A stretch of 58,239 bases of DNA from Bacteroidota bacterium (GTDB lineage Bacteria; Bacteroidota; Bacteroidia; Bacteroidales; Prolixibacteraceae), in assembly GCA_030684645.1 (NCBI GenBank), contig JAUXUF010000060.1, positions 1-58,239 of the forward strand, given 5' to 3'. How positions within the stretch are numbered: the first letter of the stretch is position 1; each line of letters begins with the position of its first letter. Shown here in pieces: positions 16,372 to 25,019 of the stretch. Position numbers and translations under genes: made by a program. The notes under the pieces were generated by a model. It did not search any database. It was not told where the DNA came from and saw only the letters and a list, made by a program, of their open reading frames with translations.

Positions 16372-17871
16372 TTAATCTTCTTTCATCGGATTGACATAGC
16401 CTATCTTTTGATTCCTTTCAAAATCATATAAAGTTAATACCCGAAGCCGGTAAAATGCTTCCCAATAAGTTTGAAGTGAATAGATATAATCGCGTTTTGC
16501 ATTTTCCCTTTCAGAAAGTGCTATATTCAAATCAGTAATGCTTATCTCACCATTTTGAAACTGTTTTAACGCAATCTTGTATCCGCTTTCTGCAACTTTA
16601 TCAGCCTCTTTAGCAGTATTTAGCTGATCTTTCATCAGACCAAATTGCTCAACCTGGACGACTATACTTCGCTCAAAATCTTCGCGTTCCTTTTCAACAT
16701 CGTAAATGACAAGCTCGCGCTGAGATTCAGCCAATTTAACAGCTGAAGCCGATTGTCCCCAATCTAAGATCGGAATACTCAAACTTAGGTTCAAGGTCCG
16801 TTGCTGTTCAGGTTTATCATAAATTCCTGCCATCGATTCGGCACTTTTCGACAAACCATAGCTACCTTGTAATGTTGCACTTAAACCATTGCTTCGCTTG
16901 GCATTTAGCAAATCACGATCAGCTTCAATCAGTTTTCTCTTATACTTTGAACCTTCCTTCCGGTTAGCCCTTGCCTGTTCTAAGGCTTTCTGCGGATTTA
17001 TCTCAAATAAAGTCATGTTCAATGGAATCTCCAGCTCAATCTTTTGATCCTGAGAAAGACCGATATAAGATTTTAATTCAAAATCGGCATTCTTCAAATC
17101 CATACTTGCCTTACTCAAAGCCTTTTGAGCATTTAGTACAGCCAACTCATTGCGCGCATAACTATTTTCAGAGATAGTACCAATTTCTTTTTTGGTTTGA
17201 GCAATTTTCAAGTTATTGTTACTGTTTTTCAGGTTACTTTCAGCCAGTTTGAAATTTGTTTGCACCAACAAGTACCTAAAAAACAGGGAAACAGTATTCA
17301 ACGAAATTAATTCAATCGATTCAATAAAATTCTTTTGAGCCTGATCATAAACCAACGGTTCAGTCTTTTCTGACCACCTCATCCAGTTTATCGCAAAAAT
17401 GGGTTGGTAAAAACCGATTGAGAATGGACTTCCGGAGAAATTGACAATATGTTTATTGTAATCCTGGAACCGGATTGCTGAAGTAGAGGCATACAAATAG
17501 GTTCCTGTTAACGAAATGGATTGGTTAAGCGCTAGTCTGGCTGAAGTCGATAAATTAGTAACCTGCCTAAATTCAAGACTTCCATCAGGCTGAGTCACAC
17601 CGACATCCGATTGTGTATAGTTGGGCATAGTACCCGATAAAACCAATTGGGGACGATATCTGGTTTTGAAATTCTTCCACCTCCAGTAATAATTTACATT
17701 TTGGTTTTGAGCATTTTTCACAGCCGAAGACTGCTCAATGGCTAAAGAAACAACACTTTGCAAATCAAGGTTATAAATTATAGTCTCCTGAGCCTGTCCT
17801 TTCATTACCTGAATCAGAAGAAAAAACAGGAGGATCCCTGCCAGGGTCAGCTTTGAATTTAGTCGTCTCAT
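16372..17871 (-). CDS. TolC-family outer membrane efflux protein
   Basis: This 499-aa protein has a signal peptide (about 1-27, LTLAGILLFFLLIQVMKGQAQ) and the two-repeat coiled-coil/beta-barrel layout of OEP proteins, including DLQSVVSLAIEQSSAVKNA at the start and SLSIPILDWGQSASAVKLAE near 360-380. TolC-type trimers form the outer-membrane channel of tripartite exporters. Its start codon directly follows the stop of the HlyD-like gene, so the two are translationally coupled. No inner-membrane pump gene is in this operon, so the partner transporter is presumably encoded elsewhere. Confidence 0.92.
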   Translation of the reverse strand: MRRLNSKLTLAGILLFFLLIQVMKGQAQETIIYNLDLQSVVSLAIEQSSAVKNAQNQNVNYYWRWKNFKTRYRPQLVLSGTMPNYTQSDVGVTQPDGSLEFRQVTNLSTSARLALNQSISLTGTYLYASTSAIRFQDYNKHIVNFSGSPFSIGFYQPIFAINWMRWSEKTEPLVYDQAQKNFIESIELISLNTVSLFFRYLLVQTNFKLAESNLKNSNNNLKIAQTKKEIGTISENSYARNELAVLNAQKALSKASMDLKNADFELKSYIGLSQDQKIELEIPLNMTLFEINPQKALEQARANRKEGSKYKRKLIEADRDLLNAKRSNGLSATLQGSYGLSKSAESMAGIYDKPEQQRTLNLSLSIPILDWGQSASAVKLAESQRELVIYDVEKEREDFERSIVVQVEQFGLMKDQLNTAKEADKVAESGYKIALKQFQNGEISITDLNIALSERENAKRDYIYSLQTYWEAFYRLRVLTLYDFERNQKIGYVNPMKED

Positions 17872-19095
17872 CTATTTCTTCTTTTCTTTAGCGTTAATCA
17901 TCCACGAAAGCGTTGATTCAGTACGTATTACTTTTTCGCCTTCCTTTAAACCCGATATTATTTCCTGAAAATCAGATCCTTTTATACCAAATTTCACAGT
18001 ACGCTCGACAACTTTTCCTGAATCAAGTACATATATGGTTTGTTCTGAATTCGCTTTAAATATGTTTACTGAAGGTATTCGAAGAACCTCATCTTTAATC
18101 GACTTATATACTTTCAGATTGACCGTTTGATTCGGAATAAGGTTTGGATTATTGCTCTGTTCCAAATGAACATTAAATTGGATTTTTTTATCGGCAACTG
18201 TAGGCGTAATATTTCCTACAGTTCCTTTCAATTTTTCCTGATCAACCAACACCAAAACCGGAATTCCTGTCTTTACGAATTCCGAAAACTTTTCATCAAT
18301 CAATCCCTTGATTTTAAATGTAGTCAGGTCCGATAGGGTAATCAACACCATATCATTCCCCACTTTTTCACCTTCCTTTCCTGAAATGGCAAGAATGATT
18401 CCATCTGAAGGAGCTTTAATTCTCAACCTGTCCAGCATTTCTGTTTTATCTACCAATTGCTTTTTCTGAATTTCAATCTGAAGATTTAACCCGTCTTCTT
18501 CAGTCTTTAATTGTTTTTTACGAATAGCATTTTTTTTCAGAACCACTTCCAGGTCTTTCTCAGCCAGTACCAGATTTTGTTTCGTTTCGTCGATTTTTGC
18601 CGATGAAATACCTCCCACATCCAGCAACTGTTCTTCATCGGCTAATTGAGCCTTAATGGAAGTAATTCTTAGTTTTTTGACTTCGACATTGTAATCCAGG
18701 TCAATTCGGGCCATCTGTCCTTCCAGGAATGATTTTTCAAGTGAATTAGCCTTAACTTCCAGTTGGTCTGAAATTTGTCCGATTTCTCCCAAAATTACTG
18801 ACTCATCAAGTTCAATAATCACTTCGCCCTTTTTTACACGACTTCCCGGTTCTTTGTTAATTTTCCGAATGATGCTTGAATATGGACTTAACAGGATGAC
18901 TTCGTTTTCAGGCTCAACAATACCGGTGGCTTCCATGGGAATAGCTACCTGTCCTCTATCGACAACAAAAGTTTGATATTCATTGGTATCAGTGGTAAGT
19001 AATGTGGGTTTCCTGGTTATCCAGACCAAGATGAAAATAATAAATAATGTACACAAAATCAGAACTGCAATCAAGAGTCCTTTCTTGTTTCTCAT
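17872..19095 (-). CDS. HlyD-family membrane fusion (periplasmic adaptor) protein
   Basis: This 407-aa protein has one N-terminal transmembrane helix (about 6-28, LIAVLILCTLFIIFILVWI), a biotinyl-lipoyl-like domain (ILLSPYSSIIRKINKEPGSRVKKGEVIIELD), a long coiled coil (about 115-225) and beta-barrel and MP domains (GIILAISGKEGEKVGNDMVLITLSD). It bridges an inner-membrane pump to the TolC-family partner encoded immediately downstream. A TAnnTTTG box (TACTTTTG, 19161-19154) lies about 60 bases upstream of the start. Substrate is unknown. Confidence 0.92.
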   Translation of the reverse strand: MRNKKGLLIAVLILCTLFIIFILVWITRKPTLLTTDTNEYQTFVVDRGQVAIPMEATGIVEPENEVILLSPYSSIIRKINKEPGSRVKKGEVIIELDESVILGEIGQISDQLEVKANSLEKSFLEGQMARIDLDYNVEVKKLRITSIKAQLADEEQLLDVGGISSAKIDETKQNLVLAEKDLEVVLKKNAIRKKQLKTEEDGLNLQIEIQKKQLVDKTEMLDRLRIKAPSDGIILAISGKEGEKVGNDMVLITLSDLTTFKIKGLIDEKFSEFVKTGIPVLVLVDQEKLKGTVGNITPTVADKKIQFNVHLEQSNNPNLIPNQTVNLKVYKSIKDEVLRIPSVNIFKANSEQTIYVLDSGKVVERTVKFGIKGSDFQEIISGLKEGEKVIRTESTLSWMINAKEKKK

Positions 19096-19153
19096 AACTG
19101 TAAATTAGTTGGTTGTAAATTTTATACCACTTAAAATTTAAGTTTCATCGCTG

Positions 19154-19161
19154 CAAAAGTA
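19154..19161 (-). promoter_or_regulatory. Candidate promoter -7 box for HlyD/TolC pair
   Basis: TACTTTTG on the minus strand fits the Bacteroidota -7 consensus and precedes the HlyD start by 59 bases. No TTTG -33 at the right distance is visible. Confidence 0.4.
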
Positions 19162-19248
19162 GTACTTTCTTCTTTTTCATATTGAAATTTAATTCACGAA
19201 AACATAAAGAATCTTAGCCAGAAACTATTCCAACATCCACCAATCCGG

Positions 19249-19863
19249 TTATTTTATCCAAAAATCGAACTTCTTTTTCCCTTCCAGGAATCCCTCCAGA
19301 CGATCGCCAATCTTTACCGGGCCAACTCCGGATGGAGTTCCGGTATAAATAAGGTCTCCCATTTTCAGGGTAAAATACTTTGAAACGTGTGATATAACAT
19401 CGTCAACCGGAAAAATCATCAGGGCCGAATTGCCTTCCTGAACTGTTTTCCCGTTAATATCGAGCCGAAAATGAATGGTGTTACGATCGGGTAACGATTC
19501 AATTGGAACGAATTCAGGACAAACCACTGCCGAATGGTCGAATGCCTTTGATTTCTCCCATGGCAATCCCTTATCTTTCAACGAATTCTGAAGGTCGCGG
19601 GCGGTAAAGTCGATTCCAATACCAATTTCTCCGTAATATCGGTGGGCAAACTTTTTATCAATATTCTTTCCCAGTTTTTTGATACGTACGATCAACTCAA
19701 TTTCATGGTGCACATCGCTCGACCATTCCGGAATATAGAACGGATCGTTGTTGCGAAGCAGAGCTGAATCAGGTTTCATAAACAATACCGGCTCATCCGG
19801 AATTTCATTATTCAGCTCTCTGGCATGAGCCACGTAATTGCGGCCAACACATATTATTTTCAT
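19249..19863 (-). CDS. Fumarylacetoacetate hydrolase family protein
   Basis: This 204-aa protein is a compact FAH-fold enzyme. The start KIICVGRNYVAHARELNN and PVLFMKPDSALL are family signatures; metal ligands should be the Glu pair in HHEIELIVRI (HxEhE motif) and the Asp in GIGIDFTARDLQ. The C-terminal DLIYTGTPSGVGPVKIGD carries the TGTPxGVG loop. Members act as acylpyruvate hydrolases or oxaloacetate decarboxylases; the exact substrate cannot be read here. Its ATG overlaps the stop of the exonuclease gene upstream (ATGA-type overlap). Confidence 0.92.
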   Translation of the reverse strand: MKIICVGRNYVAHARELNNEIPDEPVLFMKPDSALLRNNDPFYIPEWSSDVHHEIELIVRIKKLGKNIDKKFAHRYYGEIGIGIDFTARDLQNSLKDKGLPWEKSKAFDHSAVVCPEFVPIESLPDRNTIHFRLDINGKTVQEGNSALMIFPVDDVISHVSKYFTLKMGDLIYTGTPSGVGPVKIGDRLEGFLEGKKKFDFWIK

Positions 19864-20660
19864 TTCATCCTTAATTTAATAGCTGTCAATACTTTTTTGG
19901 TATATAACGGAAATTCGTTGTTCAGGATCCAACCGTAATAGCCGGGCTGTTCACGTAAAACTTTCTCTACCGGAATCCCCTTGTTTTTTCCGAAATTGAT
20001 GATTTCAACTCCGTTTTCGTCATAGACAATACGGCCCACAAAATCGACATTCGTATCATAAGCCGAGAATTCGCTCAATGCGTGAATATCGTTGATTATC
20101 GGTTTAGAAGTTTTGCCATGAGCATCTTCATATTCTTCATCCTTGTACGCATCAAGCTGAGCTTTTAGCACCTCATAAGTGGCCTTGGTATCAGCCATTG
20201 CACTGTGCGCATCTTCCAGAGGTTTCTGGCAATAAAATTTATACGCAGCAGTCAGCGTCCGTTTTTCCATTTTATGAAAAATGGCCTGAACATCAATAAA
20301 CTTGCGCTTTTTTAAATCCAGGTCCACATCGGCACGTAAAAATTCCTCGGCCAGCAACGGTATATCAAACCGGTTCGAATTGAAACCTGCAAAATCACAA
20401 CCTTCCATAAATTGTGCAAGGGTTTTGGCAACCTCTTTAAAAGTCGGTTTATCCTTAACATCCTCATCATAAATTCCATGAATCTTGCTTACGACCTCAG
20501 GAATTGGCATTTCAGGATTGATCCGGTATTCTTTTTCTTCCTCTCTTCCGTCGGGATGAACCTTGATCAAGGCAATTTCAACGATCCGGTCGGTTACAAT
20601 ATTCATTCCTGTTGTTTCCAGATCGAGAAAAATCAACGGATTCCTGAGATTCAAATTCAT
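19860..20660 (-). CDS. DnaQ-like 3'-5' exonuclease
   Basis: This 266-aa protein has the DEDDh exonuclease motifs: ExoI in FLDLETTGMN (D12 and E14), ExoII in FAGFNSNRFDIPLL, and ExoIII in EDAHSAMADTKATYEVL with the catalytic His and Asp. The C-terminal third (about 200-266) is an extra domain ending YGWILNNEFPLYTKKVL, seen in Bacteroidota homologues annotated as exonuclease or DNA polymerase III epsilon subunit. It overlaps the FAH-family gene by four bases and follows dnaN across a terminator, so it has its own promoter. It could proofread or process 3' ends. Confidence 0.92.
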   Translation of the reverse strand: MNLNLRNPLIFLDLETTGMNIVTDRIVEIALIKVHPDGREEEKEYRINPEMPIPEVVSKIHGIYDEDVKDKPTFKEVAKTLAQFMEGCDFAGFNSNRFDIPLLAEEFLRADVDLDLKKRKFIDVQAIFHKMEKRTLTAAYKFYCQKPLEDAHSAMADTKATYEVLKAQLDAYKDEEYEDAHGKTSKPIINDIHALSEFSAYDTNVDFVGRIVYDENGVEIINFGKNKGIPVEKVLREQPGYYGWILNNEFPLYTKKVLTAIKLRMK

Positions 20661-20694
20661 TTTAGTATTTTAAATGTTATTACAATCGGACATT

Positions 20695-20727
20695 AAAAAA
20701 CCTAACAGGTTGTCGCTGTTAGGTTTT
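20695..20727 (-). terminator. Rho-independent terminator after dnaN
   Basis: AACCTAACAG (20699-20708) pairs with CTGTTAGGTT (20716-20725) around a 7-base loop, and on the minus strand the stem is followed by a T run (20700-20695). The stem can be extended by two A-T pairs. It lies 22 bases past the dnaN stop. Confidence 0.85.
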
Positions 20728-20748
20728 ACTTCTATAGCCTTTTACAGA

Positions 20749-21879
20749 TCAGGCGTTTATCATCATTGGCATTAAAAGCATCAAAACATTTTCTTCTTCA
20801 TTTTCATTTTCAGCAGGTAACAGCAAGCCGGCACGGGTCGGATCCGAAAGTTCCATCTTAACATCAGTAGCCGATAAGTTCGCTAAAATTTCCTGAAGAA
20901 AGGTTGATTTGAAGCCTATTTCCATGTCTTCACCTTCGTACTGGCAATTCAACCGTTCAACTGCTGAAATATTGAAATCAATATCCTGAGCCGAAACAAC
21001 CAACTGATTTTCAGTTAATTTTAACCTAACGAGGTTACTTGCCTGATTCGAGAAAACGGAAACACGACGAACGGTATTGTAAAATTCAACGCGGTCGATA
21101 ATCAGTTGATTGGGATTGTTGGTTGGGATAACCGAATTGTAACTTGGATAATTTCCTTCAACCAACCGGCAGATCAGTTTGTAATTACTAAGGGTAAAGA
21201 AGGCATTCTTTTCGTCAAATTCCAGCTTCACATCAAAATCTTCTTTCGGAAGCAAACTTTTCAGCAAGGCCGCCGGTTTTTTGGGAAGGATAAACGATGC
21301 GTCTTTCTCTGCTTTGGCATCGAATCGTTTGTAGCGAACCAATTTGTGCGCATCAGAAGCTACAAACTTCATATCTTCAGTCGAAATTTCAATAAAAATA
21401 CCGTTCATAACCGGGCGAAGTTCATCATCAGCAGTAGCAAAAAGTGTTTTATTGATTCCACTCAGCAATACCCTGTGGTTGACATTGATTGTTGAAGCAA
21501 CTGCTTCATTCAAAAGCGGCTGTTGCGGAAAATCTTCACCATTTTGGCCAACAATACTGAATTTACCGTTTTGTGAGAAAATATCAATGGCAAATGTTTC
21601 CGGATCAATCTGGAAAGTTAAAGGCTGTTCCGGAAATTCCTTCAAGGTTTCATTCATCAGCTTTGCGGGAACTGCAATCGAACCGGTTCCGCTGGTATTA
21701 TCCAGTTCCAGACTTGTAATCAAAGTCGATTCCAGATCGGAAGCAGTGATTGTTAAACGGTTATCTTCCAGCAAGAACAAATAATTATCCAAAATAGGAA
21801 GCGTATTTTTTGAATTGATCACTTTACTGATTGCAGCAAGATGACTGAGTAATTCGGTACTTGAAACAACAAATTTCAT
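20749..21879 (-). CDS. dnaN: DNA polymerase III subunit beta (sliding clamp)
   Basis: This 376-aa protein has the normal clamp length and three clamp-domain repeats. The start MKFVVSSTELLSHLAAISKVINSKNTLPILDNYLF is characteristic, as are ATDDELRPVMNGIFIE, AHKLVRYKRFD and VEGNYPSYNSVIP. The C-terminus (VLMLLMPMMINA) fits the MPMR-type end. It encircles DNA and tethers replication and repair polymerases. It is monocistronic, with a terminator at 20695-20727. Upstream 140 bp are non-coding and contain a weak -7-like TATATTCG. Confidence 0.97.
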   Translation of the reverse strand: MKFVVSSTELLSHLAAISKVINSKNTLPILDNYLFLLEDNRLTITASDLESTLITSLELDNTSGTGSIAVPAKLMNETLKEFPEQPLTFQIDPETFAIDIFSQNGKFSIVGQNGEDFPQQPLLNEAVASTINVNHRVLLSGINKTLFATADDELRPVMNGIFIEISTEDMKFVASDAHKLVRYKRFDAKAEKDASFILPKKPAALLKSLLPKEDFDVKLEFDEKNAFFTLSNYKLICRLVEGNYPSYNSVIPTNNPNQLIIDRVEFYNTVRRVSVFSNQASNLVRLKLTENQLVVSAQDIDFNISAVERLNCQYEGEDMEIGFKSTFLQEILANLSATDVKMELSDPTRAGLLLPAENENEEENVLMLLMPMMINA

Positions 21880-22022
21880 TCGATATTTTTTTAGAGTTTT
21901 ATATTCCTGATTATTTATTTTGTCTTGAACTCACCTTCGTATAACCTCCACGAGAAGCACACGAATATACAAACTTTGATTTTTTTTACCTATTGATCCG
22001 TCAATATTTTATTCAAAAGAAA

Positions 22023-24434
22023 TCAGCATCGGTATTTGCGCCGGCGAATATACACAAACACGGCGCCAAATAAAGATATTAGCACCAATGGTACCAGAAC
22101 ATTAAGCAATTGCCACATCAGTTTTCCTTCTTTCATCCTGACTTTATCGAGTAGCCTGATTTTAAATACCCGCGAACGAAGCTCCATGAGACCTTCATCG
22201 TCGCACAAATAATTCACTGCATTCAGCAGCAAAGCTTTATTTCCGAATGTCTGTTTCGAAAAACGATCGTATCCAAGTGGCATATATTCGGCCACTCCGC
22301 CTGAAATCCGGAATTGATTGGCAATTAAATTTCCATCGGCAAAAATAATCATTTTGGTGGGCAAACTTTCAGTTTTAACTTCGGAAGCTTTTACGCCAAA
22401 CGAATCAACCATGCGATTTTTATACACTGATGTAAATGTACCTTCAAGCAAAATTCCAACAGGTTGCGACGGTTGGTTGAAAAGACGACGATCGGGTGGA
22501 TTGTTGACACTGGCCAAACTAATTTCGACAGGAGCTACTGAAACCAGCGAATAAACTGATGAGGCCAGGATGACTGTTTTGCGCACCTGTTGCTGTTTCC
22601 CAACCGTATCCATTGAACTCACAAATTCAGCTTTTACCCGGTTCAGATTCCGGCTGATGACGTGCCTCTCAGATGGAATTAAAAGAGGTGAATAATACCA
22701 GGGAGCCGGAGTGAATTTAGTTGGAGAACCTGCCGGAGCTGTATTCACCGGAATCAGCAAACACTCTGCATCCTGAATCAGGTTTGAATTCAGGCGGATA
22801 CCATAGCGAAAGAACTGATCATCCAGGTTAAGGTTCTGCGGAAATGCAAGTGTCGTATTACCAGTACTCAAACTATCAAGACTGACCGATACCGGATCGA
22901 TTAACCACAAAATCCGGCCGCCCTTCATCAGGTACTGATCGATGTGAAATTTATCATTTTCGGTAAACTTTGTGGTTGGATTTGCCACGATAAGCGCCTT
23001 GATCTGAGCGCCTTTCGAACCAAGTTCCTGGGCGGTTACCGGGCCAACCGAGTATTTCTCGGCCAAAGTTTCAGAAATATCATGTGTTTCATTTTCATTC
23101 AGTTCGCCTTGCCCAGTCAAAAAAGCAATGCTCCGTTTTTCAGAACTCATCAGTTCTGAAAAAGCTGAAGAAAATTCATATTCAAGGCTTTCTATCGAAT
23201 TATTCAGGTTCACCTCAGCCTGAAGAGCCGGATTATTTTTGAGAAGATTGACACTCATCCGTTTTTCGCCGTATTCAATCAGGACTCCCGGAAAAATTCG
23301 CCTGGTCACCGTTCCCTGTTCCGTATTCTGGCGAATATCGGTAGGCTGAAGTCCCTTCTCTGACAACATAGCAAATAAATTCTCCCTTCTTTTGACATCC
23401 GGAATATCATAGGGATCGACCACCAACAGATTGATGTGTTGTGATGACCAGGCATTGTAATCGGCAATTTTTTCCTCAATCGATTTTTGCAGTTTTCGGA
23501 AGCCAGCCGGCAATTCTCCGGAAAGATAGAGTGTAATGTTTACCGGCTTGTCGAGCTTTTTCACCAGCTTTTTTGAAATTTCGGTGAGGGAATATCTTTT
23601 TTCAGCAGTCAGGTCCAGACGAAAAAACAGTTGACCTGACACAATAATCAGGAAAATAACGCCCAAAAGGACCAAACTTCCTGATTTGATTTCTCTCCTC
23701 AGATTAATCTTATGGAAATGAATGATCCTGCTGGTCAGGAAAAGAAAAAGAAAAACGACTGAGATAAAATAAATCAAATCGCGCGAGTCAACCACTCCCC
23801 GACTGATGGATGCATAATGCTCGTTAATTCCGAAACCGATAATCAATTGCTGAATAGCAGAAGGCAGTTGCATGGAACCGACCAAATCGAAGCCAAGGTA
23901 AGCCAGGAATGAAAGAAACAAGGCCATAATAAAGGCAAAAACCGGATTGTCAGTCAATGCTGAAGCCAGCAGGCCAATGGCCACATAAATGGCAGCCAGA
24001 AAAAACAAACCCAGATAAGCGCCCCAGGTTCCGCCGGTATCGATACAACCTATAGGGTTTCCAAGTGCATAAACGGAGTAGAAATAAATCAGCGTGGGCA
24101 GCAACGAAATGGAAACCAGCAACAGGCCAGCCAGAAATTTAGCGAAAACAATCTGAAATACGGAAAGTGGCCGCGTAAGAAGTACTTCCATGGTGCCAAG
24201 CCGTTTTTCTTCGGCAAACAACCGCATGGTTACTGCCGGAACCAGGAAAAGATATACCCAGGGTGCCAGCGAAAACAAACCATCGAGCGAAGCATATCCA
24301 CCATCAGGAATATTGTAATTTCCGGGGAAAACCCATAGGAATAAGCTGGTGGCCAGCAAAAACACAAATACCACCACATATCCTGTGAGCGATCCGAAAA
24401 AACTGGTAATTTCTTTTTTCAACAGGCTAAACAT
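22023..24434 (-). CDS. GldF-GldG fusion (ABC transporter permease plus auxiliary domain)
   Basis: This 803-aa protein joins two proteins usually encoded separately. Residues 1-~245 are GldF-like, an ABC-2 permease with six membrane helices (FAEEKRLGTMEVLLTRPLSVFQIV). From ~255 the GldG-like part starts with a membrane helix (LVLLGVIFLIIVSGQLFF) and RLDLTAEKRYSLTEISKKLV, followed by the periplasmic domain and a final helix with IRRRKYRC. GldA-GldF-GldG form an ABC transporter needed for gliding or associated secretion in some Bacteroidota. No gldA ATPase is next to it. The gene is followed by a RelE/ParE-type pair rather than other gld genes. Confidence 0.9.
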   Translation of the reverse strand: MFSLLKKEITSFFGSLTGYVVVFVFLLATSLFLWVFPGNYNIPDGGYASLDGLFSLAPWVYLFLVPAVTMRLFAEEKRLGTMEVLLTRPLSVFQIVFAKFLAGLLLVSISLLPTLIYFYSVYALGNPIGCIDTGGTWGAYLGLFFLAAIYVAIGLLASALTDNPVFAFIMALFLSFLAYLGFDLVGSMQLPSAIQQLIIGFGINEHYASISRGVVDSRDLIYFISVVFLFLFLTSRIIHFHKINLRREIKSGSLVLLGVIFLIIVSGQLFFRLDLTAEKRYSLTEISKKLVKKLDKPVNITLYLSGELPAGFRKLQKSIEEKIADYNAWSSQHINLLVVDPYDIPDVKRRENLFAMLSEKGLQPTDIRQNTEQGTVTRRIFPGVLIEYGEKRMSVNLLKNNPALQAEVNLNNSIESLEYEFSSAFSELMSSEKRSIAFLTGQGELNENETHDISETLAEKYSVGPVTAQELGSKGAQIKALIVANPTTKFTENDKFHIDQYLMKGGRILWLIDPVSVSLDSLSTGNTTLAFPQNLNLDDQFFRYGIRLNSNLIQDAECLLIPVNTAPAGSPTKFTPAPWYYSPLLIPSERHVISRNLNRVKAEFVSSMDTVGKQQQVRKTVILASSVYSLVSVAPVEISLASVNNPPDRRLFNQPSQPVGILLEGTFTSVYKNRMVDSFGVKASEVKTESLPTKMIIFADGNLIANQFRISGGVAEYMPLGYDRFSKQTFGNKALLLNAVNYLCDDEGLMELRSRVFKIRLLDKVRMKEGKLMWQLLNVLVPLVLISLFGAVFVYIRRRKYRC

Positions 24435-24468
24435 ATCCTATAATTGGATGACAGATTATTAATTGAAG

Positions 24469-24741
24469 TTAAAAGGGAGGAAAATCGTCGTAAAAATTCT
24501 GGCGTGTACCAAATTTAAGGAACTCTACCATTCCTCTGTTGATGTAAACCCCGAACCGGTATTGTCCACGTTTAATCTTGAAAAATTTACCCTGGCTATG
24601 TAAAGGTTCACAATCTTTAATATCGGCAATGCTACCTGCAATTTCACAGTTTTCGATAACTGTTTGAATCAGATTGACTGTCGCTTTTGATTTTAATTTT
24701 TTGATGTCCCTGATGAAAGAACTTCGGAATTCAACTTTCAT
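24469..24741 (-). CDS. RelE/ParE-family toxin
   Basis: This 90-aa protein has the RelE/ParE fold features: MKVEFRSSFIRDIKKL with two N-terminal helices, then LHSQGKFFKIKRGQYRFGVYINRGMVEFLKFGTRQNFYDDFP. The basic strand KRGQYRFGVY and the C-terminal F(T/L) stretch match this family, which cleaves mRNA on the ribosome or inhibits gyrase. It overlaps the upstream antitoxin gene by four bases (ATGA), the standard toxin-antitoxin layout with antitoxin first. Confidence 0.9.
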   Translation of the reverse strand: MKVEFRSSFIRDIKKLKSKATVNLIQTVIENCEIAGSIADIKDCEPLHSQGKFFKIKRGQYRFGVYINRGMVEFLKFGTRQNFYDDFPPF

Positions 24742-24938
24742 TGCAAGGCGTTTAAAACATCTGATTTGGTTGCTTTCGATGTTTTCCGCGCTGCTTTACA
24801 AGCTTTTAGCATTGAAATATTTTCTAACTCTTCAGCAGTGGCCATAGTAGCGTTGGTCACACCATTCAAAAGCTTTACCGCGTCGAGTATCTGTTTGGCC
24901 TTTGATTTATTTTCAACATTGATTACAATTGTTTCCAT
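24738..24938 (-). CDS. Antitoxin of RelE/ParE-type pair
   Basis: From the ATG at 24938 this protein is 66 aa: METIVINVENKSKAKQILD, then AVKLLNGVTNATMATAEELENISMLKACKAARKTSKATKSDVLNALQ. It has an N-terminal strand-helix DNA-binding-like part and a helical C-terminus that would wrap the toxin. An upstream ATG at 24986 adds 16 residues (MVFITKFFNFVENLNR) that look unrelated, so I prefer 24938. It overlaps the toxin gene by four bases. Confidence 0.82.
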   Translation of the reverse strand: METIVINVENKSKAKQILDAVKLLNGVTNATMATAEELENISMLKACKAARKTSKATKSDVLNALQ

Positions 24939-25019
24939 CCTGTTTAAATTTTCAACGAAATTAAAAAACTTAGTGATAAACACCAATTTAGGTGTCGAAG
25001 TTTTAAAGTTACATCATTT

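Noticed and set aside
16147-16375. Two short + frames of 68 and 73 aa
   Set aside because: They are antisense to the 5' part of the tmRNA and its promoter, and have no protein-like features.
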